Of a stretch of 16,849 nucleotides of DNA, positions 1 through 5,977 are shown piece after piece; within the stretch, counting starts at the first letter, position 1, and the number at the start of each line of letters is the position of its first letter. Source of the DNA: an uncultured Anaerocolumna sp. GTDB taxonomy: Bacteria; Bacillota; Clostridia; Lachnospirales; Lachnospiraceae. Under the pieces are notes generated by a model. The model was not told the origin of the DNA, ran no database searches, and worked only from the letters and a program-made list of their open reading frames with translations. Where the stretch lies: NCBI GenBank assembly GCA_937901695.1, contig CALDJN010000407.1, positions 1-16,849 on the forward strand, written 5' to 3'. The translations under genes and the position numbers were made by a program.

Positions 1-260
1 GTTTAAGTACCCAATTTGATACACCGGAGCGGTTTATGGAAAAGCAGGAATTAAAAGAGATTCTGACTAAAACCTTTGAATCGTTAACAGAAAAAGAAAA
101 AAAAGTAATTATACTATATTACTATGAGGAATTAACTTTAAGAGAAATCAGTGCTATATTAGAAGTTTCAGAATCCAGGATTTCTCAATTACATACAAAA
201 GCATTACAGAAGATGAGACTGAAATTAGGGAATAACTTTGAAGTATTACTAGGAGTATAA
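1..260 (+). CDS. RNA polymerase sigma factor, SigD/FliA (WhiG) family, C-terminal part
   Basis: This is the 3' end of a gene that begins before the window. The reading frame is open from base 3, so the internal ATG at 36 is not a real start. The visible 85 residues are sigma-70 region 4: a helix rich in Glu and Lys, the segment LTEKEKKVIILYYYEELTL, then the helix-turn-helix LREISAILEVSESRISQLH, which contacts the -35 promoter element. The wording ESRISQLHTKAL is typical of the flagellar SigD/FliA group of sigma factors. These direct RNA polymerase to late flagellar, chemotaxis and motility promoters. The FapA-type gene that follows fits a motility operon. The FliA assignment is confident at family level, but regions 2 and 3 are not visible. 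No terminator follows, so transcription probably continues into the next gene. Confidence 0.9.
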   Translation, partial: LSTQFDTPERFMEKQELKEILTKTFESLTEKEKKVIILYYYEELTLREISAILEVSESRISQLHTKALQKMRLKLGNNFEVLLGV

Positions 261-411
261 GAGACATAATATCATTATTTACATAAAATTCATGATACAT
301 AATTGTCATGGATATAAGTTCATTATTATTAGATAGAAAGAAAGTAACTTTTATATTGGAATCAGAGGAATAAGGAACTGTAGAAAAATAATTGATTGAG
401 AGGGTGTGTAT

Positions 412-2016
412 ATGAGTAGTAAAAATAGTTATTTTCAACTGGAAATTAAAAATGATGGAACCTATTTAAAAATTTATCCACCTGAAGATAATGGGCAGCC
501 AATTACTTATGATGAAATCAGCGAGTATTTAATTGATAAGAAAATTTATGATTACAATATTAAAGATTTAGGGCAGGCAATCAACATCTCCCATAGGGAA
601 CTTGCGGAAGTAAAACTTCTTTCTGTTCCAATTCTGCCGGAAGAAGAATATGTACGAATAAAGGTATCTTCGGATCGTATGTATGCCATTGGCAGATTTT
701 ATCCACCTTCTAATAATGGCTTATGCATGAATCCTAAAGAGATTATAAACAGTTTAACCCAGATTGGGATAAAAGAAGGTATCGCCCAAGAAAATATTGA
801 AGACTTTATCAATAATCGAAGATATTGCGAAGATATTATATTAGCCAAAGGTACAAAACCAGTAGAAGGCAAAAATGCAGTGATTACCTATCATTTCAAT
901 ACGGATACAACTCTTAAACCAAAAGTAAATGAAGATGGCTCCGTTGATTTTCATAAGTTAAATGTAATAAGTTCCATTAATAAAGGAGATTTATTAGCTA
1001 CACTAGAACCTGCAGTAGAAGGTAAAAGTGGATATGATATTTATGGAAATGCATTAAAACCTGGCAGGGTAATAAAAAAGATTTTAAGACATGGCAAAGG
1101 AATTCATTTATCAGATGATGGCCTTAATATGTATTCTGATGTCAATGGTCATGCTATGCTTCGAGACGACCGGGTATTCGTGTCAAATATTTATGAAGTT
1201 CCTGCCAGCGTTGATGTTTCTACCGGAGATATTAATTACGAAGGAGATGTCTCTATTAAAGGTAATGTAATTACCGGCTTCACAGTTCAGGCAAAGGGTG
1301 ACATAATCGTAGATGGTGTAGTAGAAGGAGCTACCCTAATAGCCGGCGGAAATATCATCTTAAAGCGTGGAATGCAGGGAATGAGCAAAGGCTCTATGGA
1401 AGCAGAAGGTAACATCATATCTAAATTCATAGAGAATGCAGTAGTTAAAGCTGGAGGGTATATTACTACAGAAGCTATTTTACATAGTAAAGTATCTGCA
1501 AGAGGAGACATCACAGTCGGTGGTAAGAAAGGTTATGTTACTGGAGGAGAAATTTGCTCTGCCACAAGTATAACCATAAAATCAGCAGGTTCAACTATGG
1601 GAACCAATACCATACTGGAAGTTGGAATAGATCCGGCTGCATCGGATGAATTTAAAAGTTTAGAGCAAAGTATTATTTCTATGAAAGCAGAGATGGATAA
1701 AATAATGCCTATTCTAAATAATTTTAAGAAAAAAATCAGTAAAGGGGAGGTATTGGCACCAGACAGGATAAGCCAATTAAAAACAGCAACACTCCATTGT
1801 ATTGACTTGGATAATAGGATAAAAGAAGCTACATATCGTTATGAACAATTAAAACTTGAGATGAATAAAAATGAAAGTGGTACCATTCGTATTGAAAACA
1901 TAGCATATCCAGGGGTAAAAATCGTGATTTCTAATGTTGCATATTATGTTAGAAGTGAGATACATTACACTAAGTTTGTACGAGATAGAGCCGATATTAA
2001 GCTTATAGGCTTATAA
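412..2016 (+). CDS. FapA family protein (DUF342, flagellar assembly protein A-like)
   Basis: A 534-residue protein. The ATG at 412 is preferred because GAGAGGG (398-404) lies 7 nt upstream. A GTG at 406 would sit against that site. The N-terminal half (about residues 1-255) is mixed alpha/beta. Residues about 260-405 show regular beta-strand repeats rich in Gly and Val (GDVSIKGNVITGFTVQAKGD, then AGGNIILKRG and ARGDITVGGKKG), as expected for the right-handed beta-helix of the DUF342/FapA family. Residues about 405-500 form a charged coiled coil, and a short beta-rich end follows. FapA of Vibrio is reported to take part in flagellation and to respond to the phosphotransferase protein EIIA-Glc. 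That role is carried over here only by family and by position behind a SigD-type sigma gene. It is likely cytoplasmic, with no signal peptide or membrane segment. A weak promoter-like pair (TTGTCA 303-308, TATTAG 327-332) lies in the upstream gap, but read-through from the sigma gene is at least as likely. Confidence 0.88.
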   Translation: MSSKNSYFQLEIKNDGTYLKIYPPEDNGQPITYDEISEYLIDKKIYDYNIKDLGQAINISHRELAEVKLLSVPILPEEEYVRIKVSSDRMYAIGRFYPPSNNGLCMNPKEIINSLTQIGIKEGIAQENIEDFINNRRYCEDIILAKGTKPVEGKNAVITYHFNTDTTLKPKVNEDGSVDFHKLNVISSINKGDLLATLEPAVEGKSGYDIYGNALKPGRVIKKILRHGKGIHLSDDGLNMYSDVNGHAMLRDDRVFVSNIYEVPASVDVSTGDINYEGDVSIKGNVITGFTVQAKGDIIVDGVVEGATLIAGGNIILKRGMQGMSKGSMEAEGNIISKFIENAVVKAGGYITTEAILHSKVSARGDITVGGKKGYVTGGEICSATSITIKSAGSTMGTNTILEVGIDPAASDEFKSLEQSIISMKAEMDKIMPILNNFKKKISKGEVLAPDRISQLKTATLHCIDLDNRIKEATYRYEQLKLEMNKNESGTIRIENIAYPGVKIVISNVAYYVRSEIHYTKFVRDRADIKLIGL

Positions 2017-2028
2017 AGGAGGATTGCT

Positions 2029-2346
2029 ATGCCAATAAAACCAATTGATATTGTTACCATGCCGCCAAAATCACAGGAAGTATCATTTTATAAACAGCAT
2101 GAAGTACAAAAACCTTTAAATGAACAAATGCATCTGAATAATCAGCTAAATAATGAAATACGCCATAACCAGCAACAGGCAACTAAAACTATCAAAAGTG
2201 AAAATAGGGAATACCGTTATGACGCAAAGGAAAAAGGTAATAATTCTTATACCGGTTCTGGTTATAATGGGCAAAAGAAAAAGAAAGAGGAAGAAACTGC
2301 ACCAAAAGATCATTTTCATACAGGTTCAATAGATATTAAAATATGA
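2029..2346 (+). CDS. Small hydrophilic protein of the motility operon, function unknown
   Basis: A 105-residue, very polar, Gln/Asn/Lys-rich protein that begins 12 nt after the FapA-like gene with a near-perfect ribosome site (AAAGGAGG just upstream of the ATG at 2029). It has no membrane segment, cysteine or catalytic motif. The middle looks disordered (NNEIRHNQQQATKTIKSENR). The two ends look more ordered: an N-terminus MPIKPIDIVTMPPKSQEVS, and a C-terminal hydrophobic strand SIDIKI after a lysine run. That pattern, conserved-looking ends with a loose middle, suggests a short adaptor or chaperone-like peptide that binds partners at its termini, but this is inference. Its tight spacing on both sides (13 nt to the next ATG) places it firmly in the same operon. 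I do not recognise a characterised family. Confidence 0.75.
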   Translation: MPIKPIDIVTMPPKSQEVSFYKQHEVQKPLNEQMHLNNQLNNEIRHNQQQATKTIKSENREYRYDAKEKGNNSYTGSGYNGQKKKKEEETAPKDHFHTGSIDIKI

Positions 2347-2359
2347 CAGGAGAAAAACA

Positions 2360-3376
2360 ATGACACCAACTGAAATCGTTTTAATTCTAATCGGAGTAGG
2401 AATTTTAGTGGCTAGCATGTTCGTAGTGGATAAATCTAAGGGCAAAAGTTCAACCAGATTCAATGACGAAGAATTCAATAAAGCCGGAAATGATTCGGGT
2501 AAACTTACCCAGGAAAACATTAATGAAATAAAGAAAAAAGTTGAATTAAGCTTATCTGATGTGTCAGAAGAAGTACTTCAAACGACAGAGGATAAACTCG
2601 GTCACTTGTCAAATGAAAAAATTATTGCTGTTACCGATTATTCTAATCAAGTATTAGAAAAAATCAATCAAAATCATGAAGAAGTTATCTTCCTTTACAA
2701 TATGTTAAACGAAAAAGAAAGTGATATAAAGAATCTGATAAAACAGGTAGAAAGTACAAAAAGAGTGTTAAAAGATACAAATCTTCAGCAGGATTCTCAT
2801 ACCATACAAAAAGGGAATACCAGAAGCACCAACGCAATGAATGGCAGCAGGATTCATTCTGTAAACTCTGGTAATACAGTAAATGGTAATGCTAGCAATG
2901 GTAATGGTAAAAATAGCAATGGAAATGCTGGTAGTGGTAATGCAGGTAAAAATAGCAATGGAAATGTTGGTAGTAGTAATGCAGGTAATACTGGCAATGG
3001 TAATGCTGGTAGTGGTAATGCAGGTAATACTGGCAATGGTAATCTTGGTAATGATGATGTCGGTATTGGTAACGCTAGTAATGGTAATGCCAGTAATGTT
3101 AATGCTAGTACTGGTACTGGTACTGGCAATGGTAATGCTGATAATATTAATTATAATCCTATATTAGCAGGTGGCTTTAATAAAATCAAAGCAAATCCGG
3201 AAGAAAATCAACAAATAGAATTAGATAAGTTAATGGAAGAAAACCCCGAAAATAATAACAAAAGAATATTAGAGTTATATAAGCAGGGAAACTCTATTGT
3301 TGAAATCTCCAAACTATTAGAAATTGGTCAAGGAGAAGTAAAATTAGTAATTGACCTTTTTAATAAAAGAAGATAG
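2360..3376 (+). CDS. Membrane-anchored coiled-coil protein with Asn/Gly repeat linker and C-terminal HTH-like segment (DUF6115-like)
   Basis: A 338-residue protein with ATG at 2360 behind CAGGAGA. In order: an N-terminal membrane segment (residues about 4-21, EIVLILIGVGILVASMFVV) followed by Lys; a charged helical region (about 35-150) with EKESDIKNLIKQVESTKRVL, probably coiled coil; an Asn/Gly/Ala/Ser low-complexity linker (about 155-265), part of which is four 13-residue tandem repeats; and a C-terminal domain (about 280-338). The end reads KRILELYKQGNSIVEISKLL followed by EIGQGEVKLVIDL. This resembles the helix-turn-helix-like end of DUF6115/DUF2802-type proteins found beside flagellar genes; the match is from memory and tentative. 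With the HTH-like part on the same side as the charged helix, it is most likely a cytosolic scaffold tethered to the membrane rather than a classical transcription factor. The operon position suggests a motility-linked role. Confidence 0.75.
   Translation: MTPTEIVLILIGVGILVASMFVVDKSKGKSSTRFNDEEFNKAGNDSGKLTQENINEIKKKVELSLSDVSEEVLQTTEDKLGHLSNEKIIAVTDYSNQVLEKINQNHEEVIFLYNMLNEKESDIKNLIKQVESTKRVLKDTNLQQDSHTIQKGNTRSTNAMNGSRIHSVNSGNTVNGNASNGNGKNSNGNAGSGNAGKNSNGNVGSSNAGNTGNGNAGSGNAGNTGNGNLGNDDVGIGNASNGNASNVNASTGTGTGNGNADNINYNPILAGGFNKIKANPEENQQIELDKLMEENPENNNKRILELYKQGNSIVEISKLLEIGQGEVKLVIDLFNKRR
2906..3061 (+). repeat. Four tandem 39-bp repeats (13 codons) in the linker of the coiled-coil protein
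   Basis: Units at 2906-2944, 2945-2983, 2984-3022 and 3023-3061 encode GKNSNGNAGSGNA, GKNSNGNVGSSNA, GNTGNGNAGSGNA and GNTGNGNLGNDDV. Looser GNASNGNAS-type repeats flank them on both sides (about 2870-3140). The first two and the last two copies are most alike, which suggests stepwise duplication. The block probably makes a flexible spacer of variable length. Confidence 0.9.
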
Positions 3377-3420
3377 GCTAGTTAAACCTTGCACTTAGTA
3401 AAGATTGGAGTTAGAGCAAC

Positions 3421-4038
3421 ATGAAATTAAAATACTATTTAAGAGGATTGGGAGTAGGCATCTTATTTTCCACCATTATATTATCAATCTCTTTTAATGC
3501 TGCATTAAAGAAGAAAACAAAAGAAATGAAATCAAATGCTGACAATACAGAAGCAATAAATTCTGATGAAGAAATAAAGGATTTAGAGGATTTATTAGTT
3601 CCAACTAAAGAGCCAACTAAAGAATCAACCAAAGAGCCAACAAAGGAAACTAAAGAGCCTACTAAAGAATTAACTAAAGAGCCAACGGGAGGATTAACAG
3701 AGGAGCCTGCAAAGGATGAGGAAAAAATAGATTCTTCTAATGTGGAACCATCTGTAACACCGACGAAAGCTCTGACAGAAGAGGAACCAGATAAAGAGGT
3801 AGTTTCAAAAGAAAATAGCAAAGATTCACAAGATTACATAATCATCAACATTCAAAAGGGTATGTCTTCTGAAGAAGTAGCTTTAATATTAAAAAATTAT
3901 GGAATTATAGAAAATAATAAAGAGTTTAATAATTATTTAAAAGATAAGGGTTATTGTACAAATATTAAAGTAGGTGATTTTAAAATTTCAAAAAATGCTA
4001 CATATGAACAAATTGCCGATACAATCGTAATAAAATAA
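3421..4038 (+). CDS. Membrane-anchored protein with C-terminal MltG/YceG-like LysM-type domain
   Basis: A 205-residue protein; ATG at 3421 with GGAG at 3407-3410. Residues about 7-26 (RGLGVGILFSTIILSISF) form an N-terminal membrane anchor after a short basic start. Residues about 40-135 are a Pro/Thr/Lys/Glu-rich linker with a 12-bp repeat. The C-terminal 65 residues (INIQKGMSSEEVALILKNYG, then GYCTNIKVGDFKISKNATYE and QIADTIVIK) match the small LysM-like fold that precedes the catalytic domain in the endolytic transglycosylase MltG (YceG). The catalytic domain itself is absent, so this is not expected to cut peptidoglycan. It may bind or sense the cell wall outside the membrane, perhaps where the flagellum passes through. 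It closes the motility-linked gene run; no terminator is visible before the tRNA promoter. The domain assignment is by pattern recognition only. Confidence 0.72.
   Translation: MKLKYYLRGLGVGILFSTIILSISFNAALKKKTKEMKSNADNTEAINSDEEIKDLEDLLVPTKEPTKESTKEPTKETKEPTKELTKEPTGGLTEEPAKDEEKIDSSNVEPSVTPTKALTEEEPDKEVVSKENSKDSQDYIIINIQKGMSSEEVALILKNYGIIENNKEFNNYLKDKGYCTNIKVGDFKISKNATYEQIADTIVIK
3601..3717 (+). repeat. 12-bp tandem repeat encoding PTKE-type tetrapeptides
   Basis: About ten degenerate units of four codons (PTKE, PTKE, STKE, PTKE, TKE, PTKE, LTKE, PTGG, LTEE, PAKD). One unit has lost a codon at 3649-3657. The block forms the periplasm-side or wall-spanning linker of the MltG-like protein. Confidence 0.85.
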
Positions 4039-4064
4039 ATAGGATAAAAAAATAAATTTAAACC

Positions 4065-4093
4065 TTGCAATTGTATCATAATTGTGTTAAAAT
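4065..4093 (+). promoter_or_regulatory. Housekeeping-type promoter of tRNA-Leu
   Basis: TTGCAA at 4065-4070 and TAAAAT at 4088-4093 are separated by exactly 17 nt. The predicted start lies near 4100, about 12 nt before the mature tRNA. Confidence 0.75.
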
Positions 4094-4111
4094 ATTTTTC
4101 GCACGGTTCAT

Positions 4112-4194
4112 GCGGATGTGGCGGAATGGCAGACGCAGCAGACTCAAAATCTGCCGGGGGCAACTTCGTGAGGGTTCGAGTCCCTCTATCCGCA
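4112..4194 (+). tRNA. tRNA-Leu, anticodon CAA
   Basis: An 83-nt class II tRNA. The acceptor stem pairs GCGGATG (4112-4118) with TATCCGC (4187-4193), closing with one G-U pair, and the discriminator base is A at 4194. The anticodon stem GCAGA/TCTGC holds the loop CTCAAAA, giving anticodon CAA, which reads UUG leucine codons. The T arm is GAGGG-TTCGAGT-CCCTC. A long variable arm (GGGGGCAACTTCGT region) is as expected for tRNA-Leu. The 3' CCA is not encoded, so it must be added after transcription. The gene has its own promoter upstream and a strong terminator directly downstream. Confidence 0.96.
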
Positions 4195-4196
4195 TT

Positions 4197-4229
4197 AAAA
4201 AGTCTTGATTGAGAAATCAAGACTTTTTT
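4197..4229 (+). terminator. Rho-independent terminator after tRNA-Leu
   Basis: AAAAGTCTTGATT pairs with AATCAAGACTTTT around a GAGA tetraloop (4211-4214), followed by a run of T. It begins only two bases after the tRNA. Confidence 0.92.
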
Positions 4230-4259
4230 GCGGTTATTTTATTAGAATAAAGATATCCA

Positions 4260-4288
4260 TTTACATATGCTGCCAAATACACTATAAT
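4260..4288 (+). promoter_or_regulatory. Promoter of the 4413-4976 membrane protein gene
   Basis: TTTACA (4260-4265), a 17-nt spacer and a perfect TATAAT (4283-4288). It predicts a start near 4295 and a leader of about 118 nt. A direct repeat of CAATATTAG (4289-4297 and 4302-4310) covers the predicted start and could be an operator; that part is inference. The remainder of the leader to 4412 is AT-rich and shows nothing else I can name. Confidence 0.65.
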
Positions 4289-4412
4289 CAATATTAGGGG
4301 ACAATATTAGATGTAACAATACTTCCTAAGTAAAATTATTGCTGAAGGTATTTGAATTTACATATATTTATTAAAGCAAATATATATTATATGTTTAATG
4401 GGGGGCTATTAT

Positions 4413-4976
4413 TTGAAAAAGTATAGTAATAATACAATAATTAATATAGTAACAATTATTATTCTAATTCTTGGATTCATTTACATAAGTTTTAAATATA
4501 ATATTCCAAATCAAAATCTGGAAAATCAAGTATTGGTTATTTTAAAAGATAAAATGATATCTCATGAAATATTTTGTGAAGATAAACCGCTAACTGGTAA
4601 TGAAACTATAGAAATAATAAATAGTGAACAAATAGGCAATATCAAAGTTTTTACAGGAAAAATAATAACGGAAAACCAACCTGTCATTTACATGGTAGTA
4701 TTTAAAAAACATTTCATATTTAATACTTATAAGTATGATTATTTGATTGCCAGCACACAATTTGGCTCTTACATGGGAACATTTACTTCATATGGATTAA
4801 TTAAATACATTTTTAAGTTAAATTATGATAATTTTGATATTAGTATTGAAAGAACTCCTGAATATTCAAGGATAATTTTCTGGATTTTTATTTTTTCAGG
4901 TTATATAATACAAAAAATAAGAATGAAAAAACAAAATAGCCTTATAAATAAAAAAGAATATATAATAAGTGAATAA
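4413..4976 (+). CDS. Unrecognised two-segment membrane protein
   Basis: I do not recognise this protein. Starting at TTG 4413 gives 187 residues (MKKYSNNTIIN...). This start is preferred because the run GGGGGG at 4400-4405 sits at normal ribosome-site distance from it. An ATG at 4398 in the same frame has no such site and would add five residues. An N-terminal membrane helix (IINIVTIIILILGFIYIS) is followed by a soluble domain of about 120 residues with many beta-prone stretches (KVFTGKIITENQPVIYMVVF; FNTYKYDYLIAST). A second hydrophobic segment near the end (IIFWIFIFSGYII) is followed by a basic tail KIRMKKQNSLINKK. The middle domain would therefore lie outside the cell, with both ends inside. 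Base composition is more AT-rich than the neighbours. It stands alone between a tRNA terminator and a 404-nt gap, with its own promoter. That setting is typical of an accessory gene. Confidence 0.65.
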   Translation: MKKYSNNTIINIVTIIILILGFIYISFKYNIPNQNLENQVLVILKDKMISHEIFCEDKPLTGNETIEIINSEQIGNIKVFTGKIITENQPVIYMVVFKKHFIFNTYKYDYLIASTQFGSYMGTFTSYGLIKYIFKLNYDNFDISIERTPEYSRIIFWIFIFSGYIIQKIRMKKQNSLINKKEYIISE

Positions 4977-5248
4977 TTTATTTCAAAGTAGACATAATAG
5001 ATACTGGATACCGAAATAGATTCCAATAACGATTTTATCGTTGAGAATTCAGAGTAAGTATTCACACAAATTAGAATGTGTCTCAAAAGGTAATGTAGCA
5101 TGAAATTATGATCTTGAATTAAGGAGAGATGGTAAATGGAGGCTTTAGGAGACAACGAAGTTTGACTATAACTATCGAAGTAATTCGGGAAGAAGATTTT
5201 GATAATCTTAATAATGGAAGCTAAATATTATTATTGAGACTCAAAAAG
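4977..5248. other. Intergenic stretch with hairpins and a possible 31-codon ORF
   Basis: The gap between the membrane protein and the next promoter holds a small perfect hairpin (AACGAT-TTT-ATCGTT, 5028-5042) and a weaker ACACA/TGTGT stem. An ORF at 5129-5224 of 31 codons (MVNGGFRRQRSLTITIEVIR...) has AAGGAG at 5121-5126, only 2 nt from its ATG. An alternative ATG at 5136 gives just nine codons. A strong terminator follows at 5249. It may be a small transcript, a leader, or a decayed gene; I cannot tell which, and I found no confident promoter. Confidence 0.35.
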
Positions 5249-5286
5249 ACAAAGCAAGGATTGTATAGTTCTTGCTTTGTTTTTTT
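5249..5286 (+). terminator. Strong rho-independent terminator
   Basis: ACAAAGCAAGGA (5249-5260) pairs with TTCTTGCTTTGT (5269-5280), twelve base pairs with one G-U, closing an 8-nt loop and followed by six T. It ends transcription from the 4260 promoter or from a small transcript in the gap, and insulates the polA region. Confidence 0.9.
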
Positions 5287-5306
5287 AATGAGTATTAAAT
5301 TCTGTG

Positions 5307-5335
5307 TTGAAACATTATCTAAAAAAGGGTAAAAT
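5307..5335 (+). promoter_or_regulatory. Promoter of the zf-HC2 protein / polA operon
   Basis: TTGAAA (5307-5312), a 17-nt spacer and TAAAAT (5330-5335). The predicted start is near 5342, giving a leader of about 40 nt before the ATG at 5381. Confidence 0.75.
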
Positions 5336-5380
5336 GAATTAACAACAGACTTTCCTAGCCTTGCTATTGGAGGAAGAGAC

Positions 5381-5932
5381 ATGACATGTATTGATGCACA
5401 ACGACTGATTATGCCGTTTATAAATAGAAACTTAGATATAAACCAAATGGAAGATTTTATAGATCACATTCATTCGTGTCCTAACTGTATGGAGGATTTA
5501 GAGGTGTATTATGTTCTTCTTTCCGGCATGAAACAGTTAGATGAAGACAAGGAATTATCTATAAATTTTCATCAGGATTTGCTGCAATTAATAAAACGCT
5601 CAGAAGATAAAATTTTTCATGATAAAATATTACATATTAGAAAAAAGATTATTTTAATTTTAGTAATTACTCTGACCGCATTTATTTCTAGTTTTCAAAT
5701 TGGAGAGATTGTAGTAGAAGATGTACTTCATAAGGAAATTTTCAAAAGTAACTTTTATATAGAAGGCTTATTTCCTGAGGAAATGGATGGGGTACTTTCT
5801 AAAAAGATTTCAAGTCATTTAAATGAAATCCATAATTATTTAATTGATAAGGACCCGGAGGCTGCCATTGGCTTAGAAGAAAAATATCCAGATTATAAGT
5901 GGGGCAAAACTTTAGATAATTTAGAAGAATAG
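5381..5932 (+). CDS. Single-pass membrane protein with zf-HC2-type zinc motif (anti-sigma-like)
   Basis: A 183-residue protein; GGAGG (5369-5373) lies 7 nt before the ATG at 5381. The N-terminus has Cys3, then His29-x3-Cys33-x2-Cys36, the zf-HC2 pattern of zinc-binding anti-sigma factors. A helical stretch follows, then one membrane segment at about residues 87-106 (KKIILILVITLTAFISSF). The C-terminal part of about 75 residues would lie outside and ends with an acidic tail. Family knowledge says such proteins hold an ECF sigma factor at the membrane, but no sigma gene is adjacent. The gene instead precedes polA by 45 nt and probably shares its transcript. It could regulate an unlinked sigma factor, or be a zinc-finger membrane protein of other function. 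The motif is clear; the role is not. Confidence 0.75.
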   Translation: MTCIDAQRLIMPFINRNLDINQMEDFIDHIHSCPNCMEDLEVYYVLLSGMKQLDEDKELSINFHQDLLQLIKRSEDKIFHDKILHIRKKIILILVITLTAFISSFQIGEIVVEDVLHKEIFKSNFYIEGLFPEEMDGVLSKKISSHLNEIHNYLIDKDPEAAIGLEEKYPDYKWGKTLDNLEE

Positions 5933-5977
5933 TAAGTAAAATATTATGGAAACAGTGAAAGAAGAAAAGAGGAGAAT

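Noticed and set aside
36..260. A short complete gene starting at ATG 36
   Set aside because: The frame is open back to base 3 and its sequence continues the sigma factor, so this is the tail of a gene cut by the window edge.
406..411. GTG start for the FapA-like protein
   Set aside because: The ribosome site GAGAGGG ends only one base before it; ATG 412 has the right spacing.
2854..3129. Minus-strand Pro/Leu-rich open frame, and a Met/Val-rich plus-strand frame over the same bases
   Set aside because: Both are shadows of the Asn/Gly tandem repeat read in other frames; neither has a ribosome site or a plausible composition.
2360..3376. DNA-binding transcription factor based on the C-terminal HTH-like segment
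   Set aside because: The protein has an N-terminal membrane anchor and coiled coil, and similar HTH-like ends occur in flagellar-locus proteins not known to bind DNA.
3951..4220. Minus-strand open frame across the tRNA gene
   Set aside because: It reads through tRNA-Leu and its terminator in antisense, and has no family features.
4112..4412. Integration (att) site at the tRNA-Leu gene
   Set aside because: No direct repeat of the tRNA 3' end and no integrase were found in the window.
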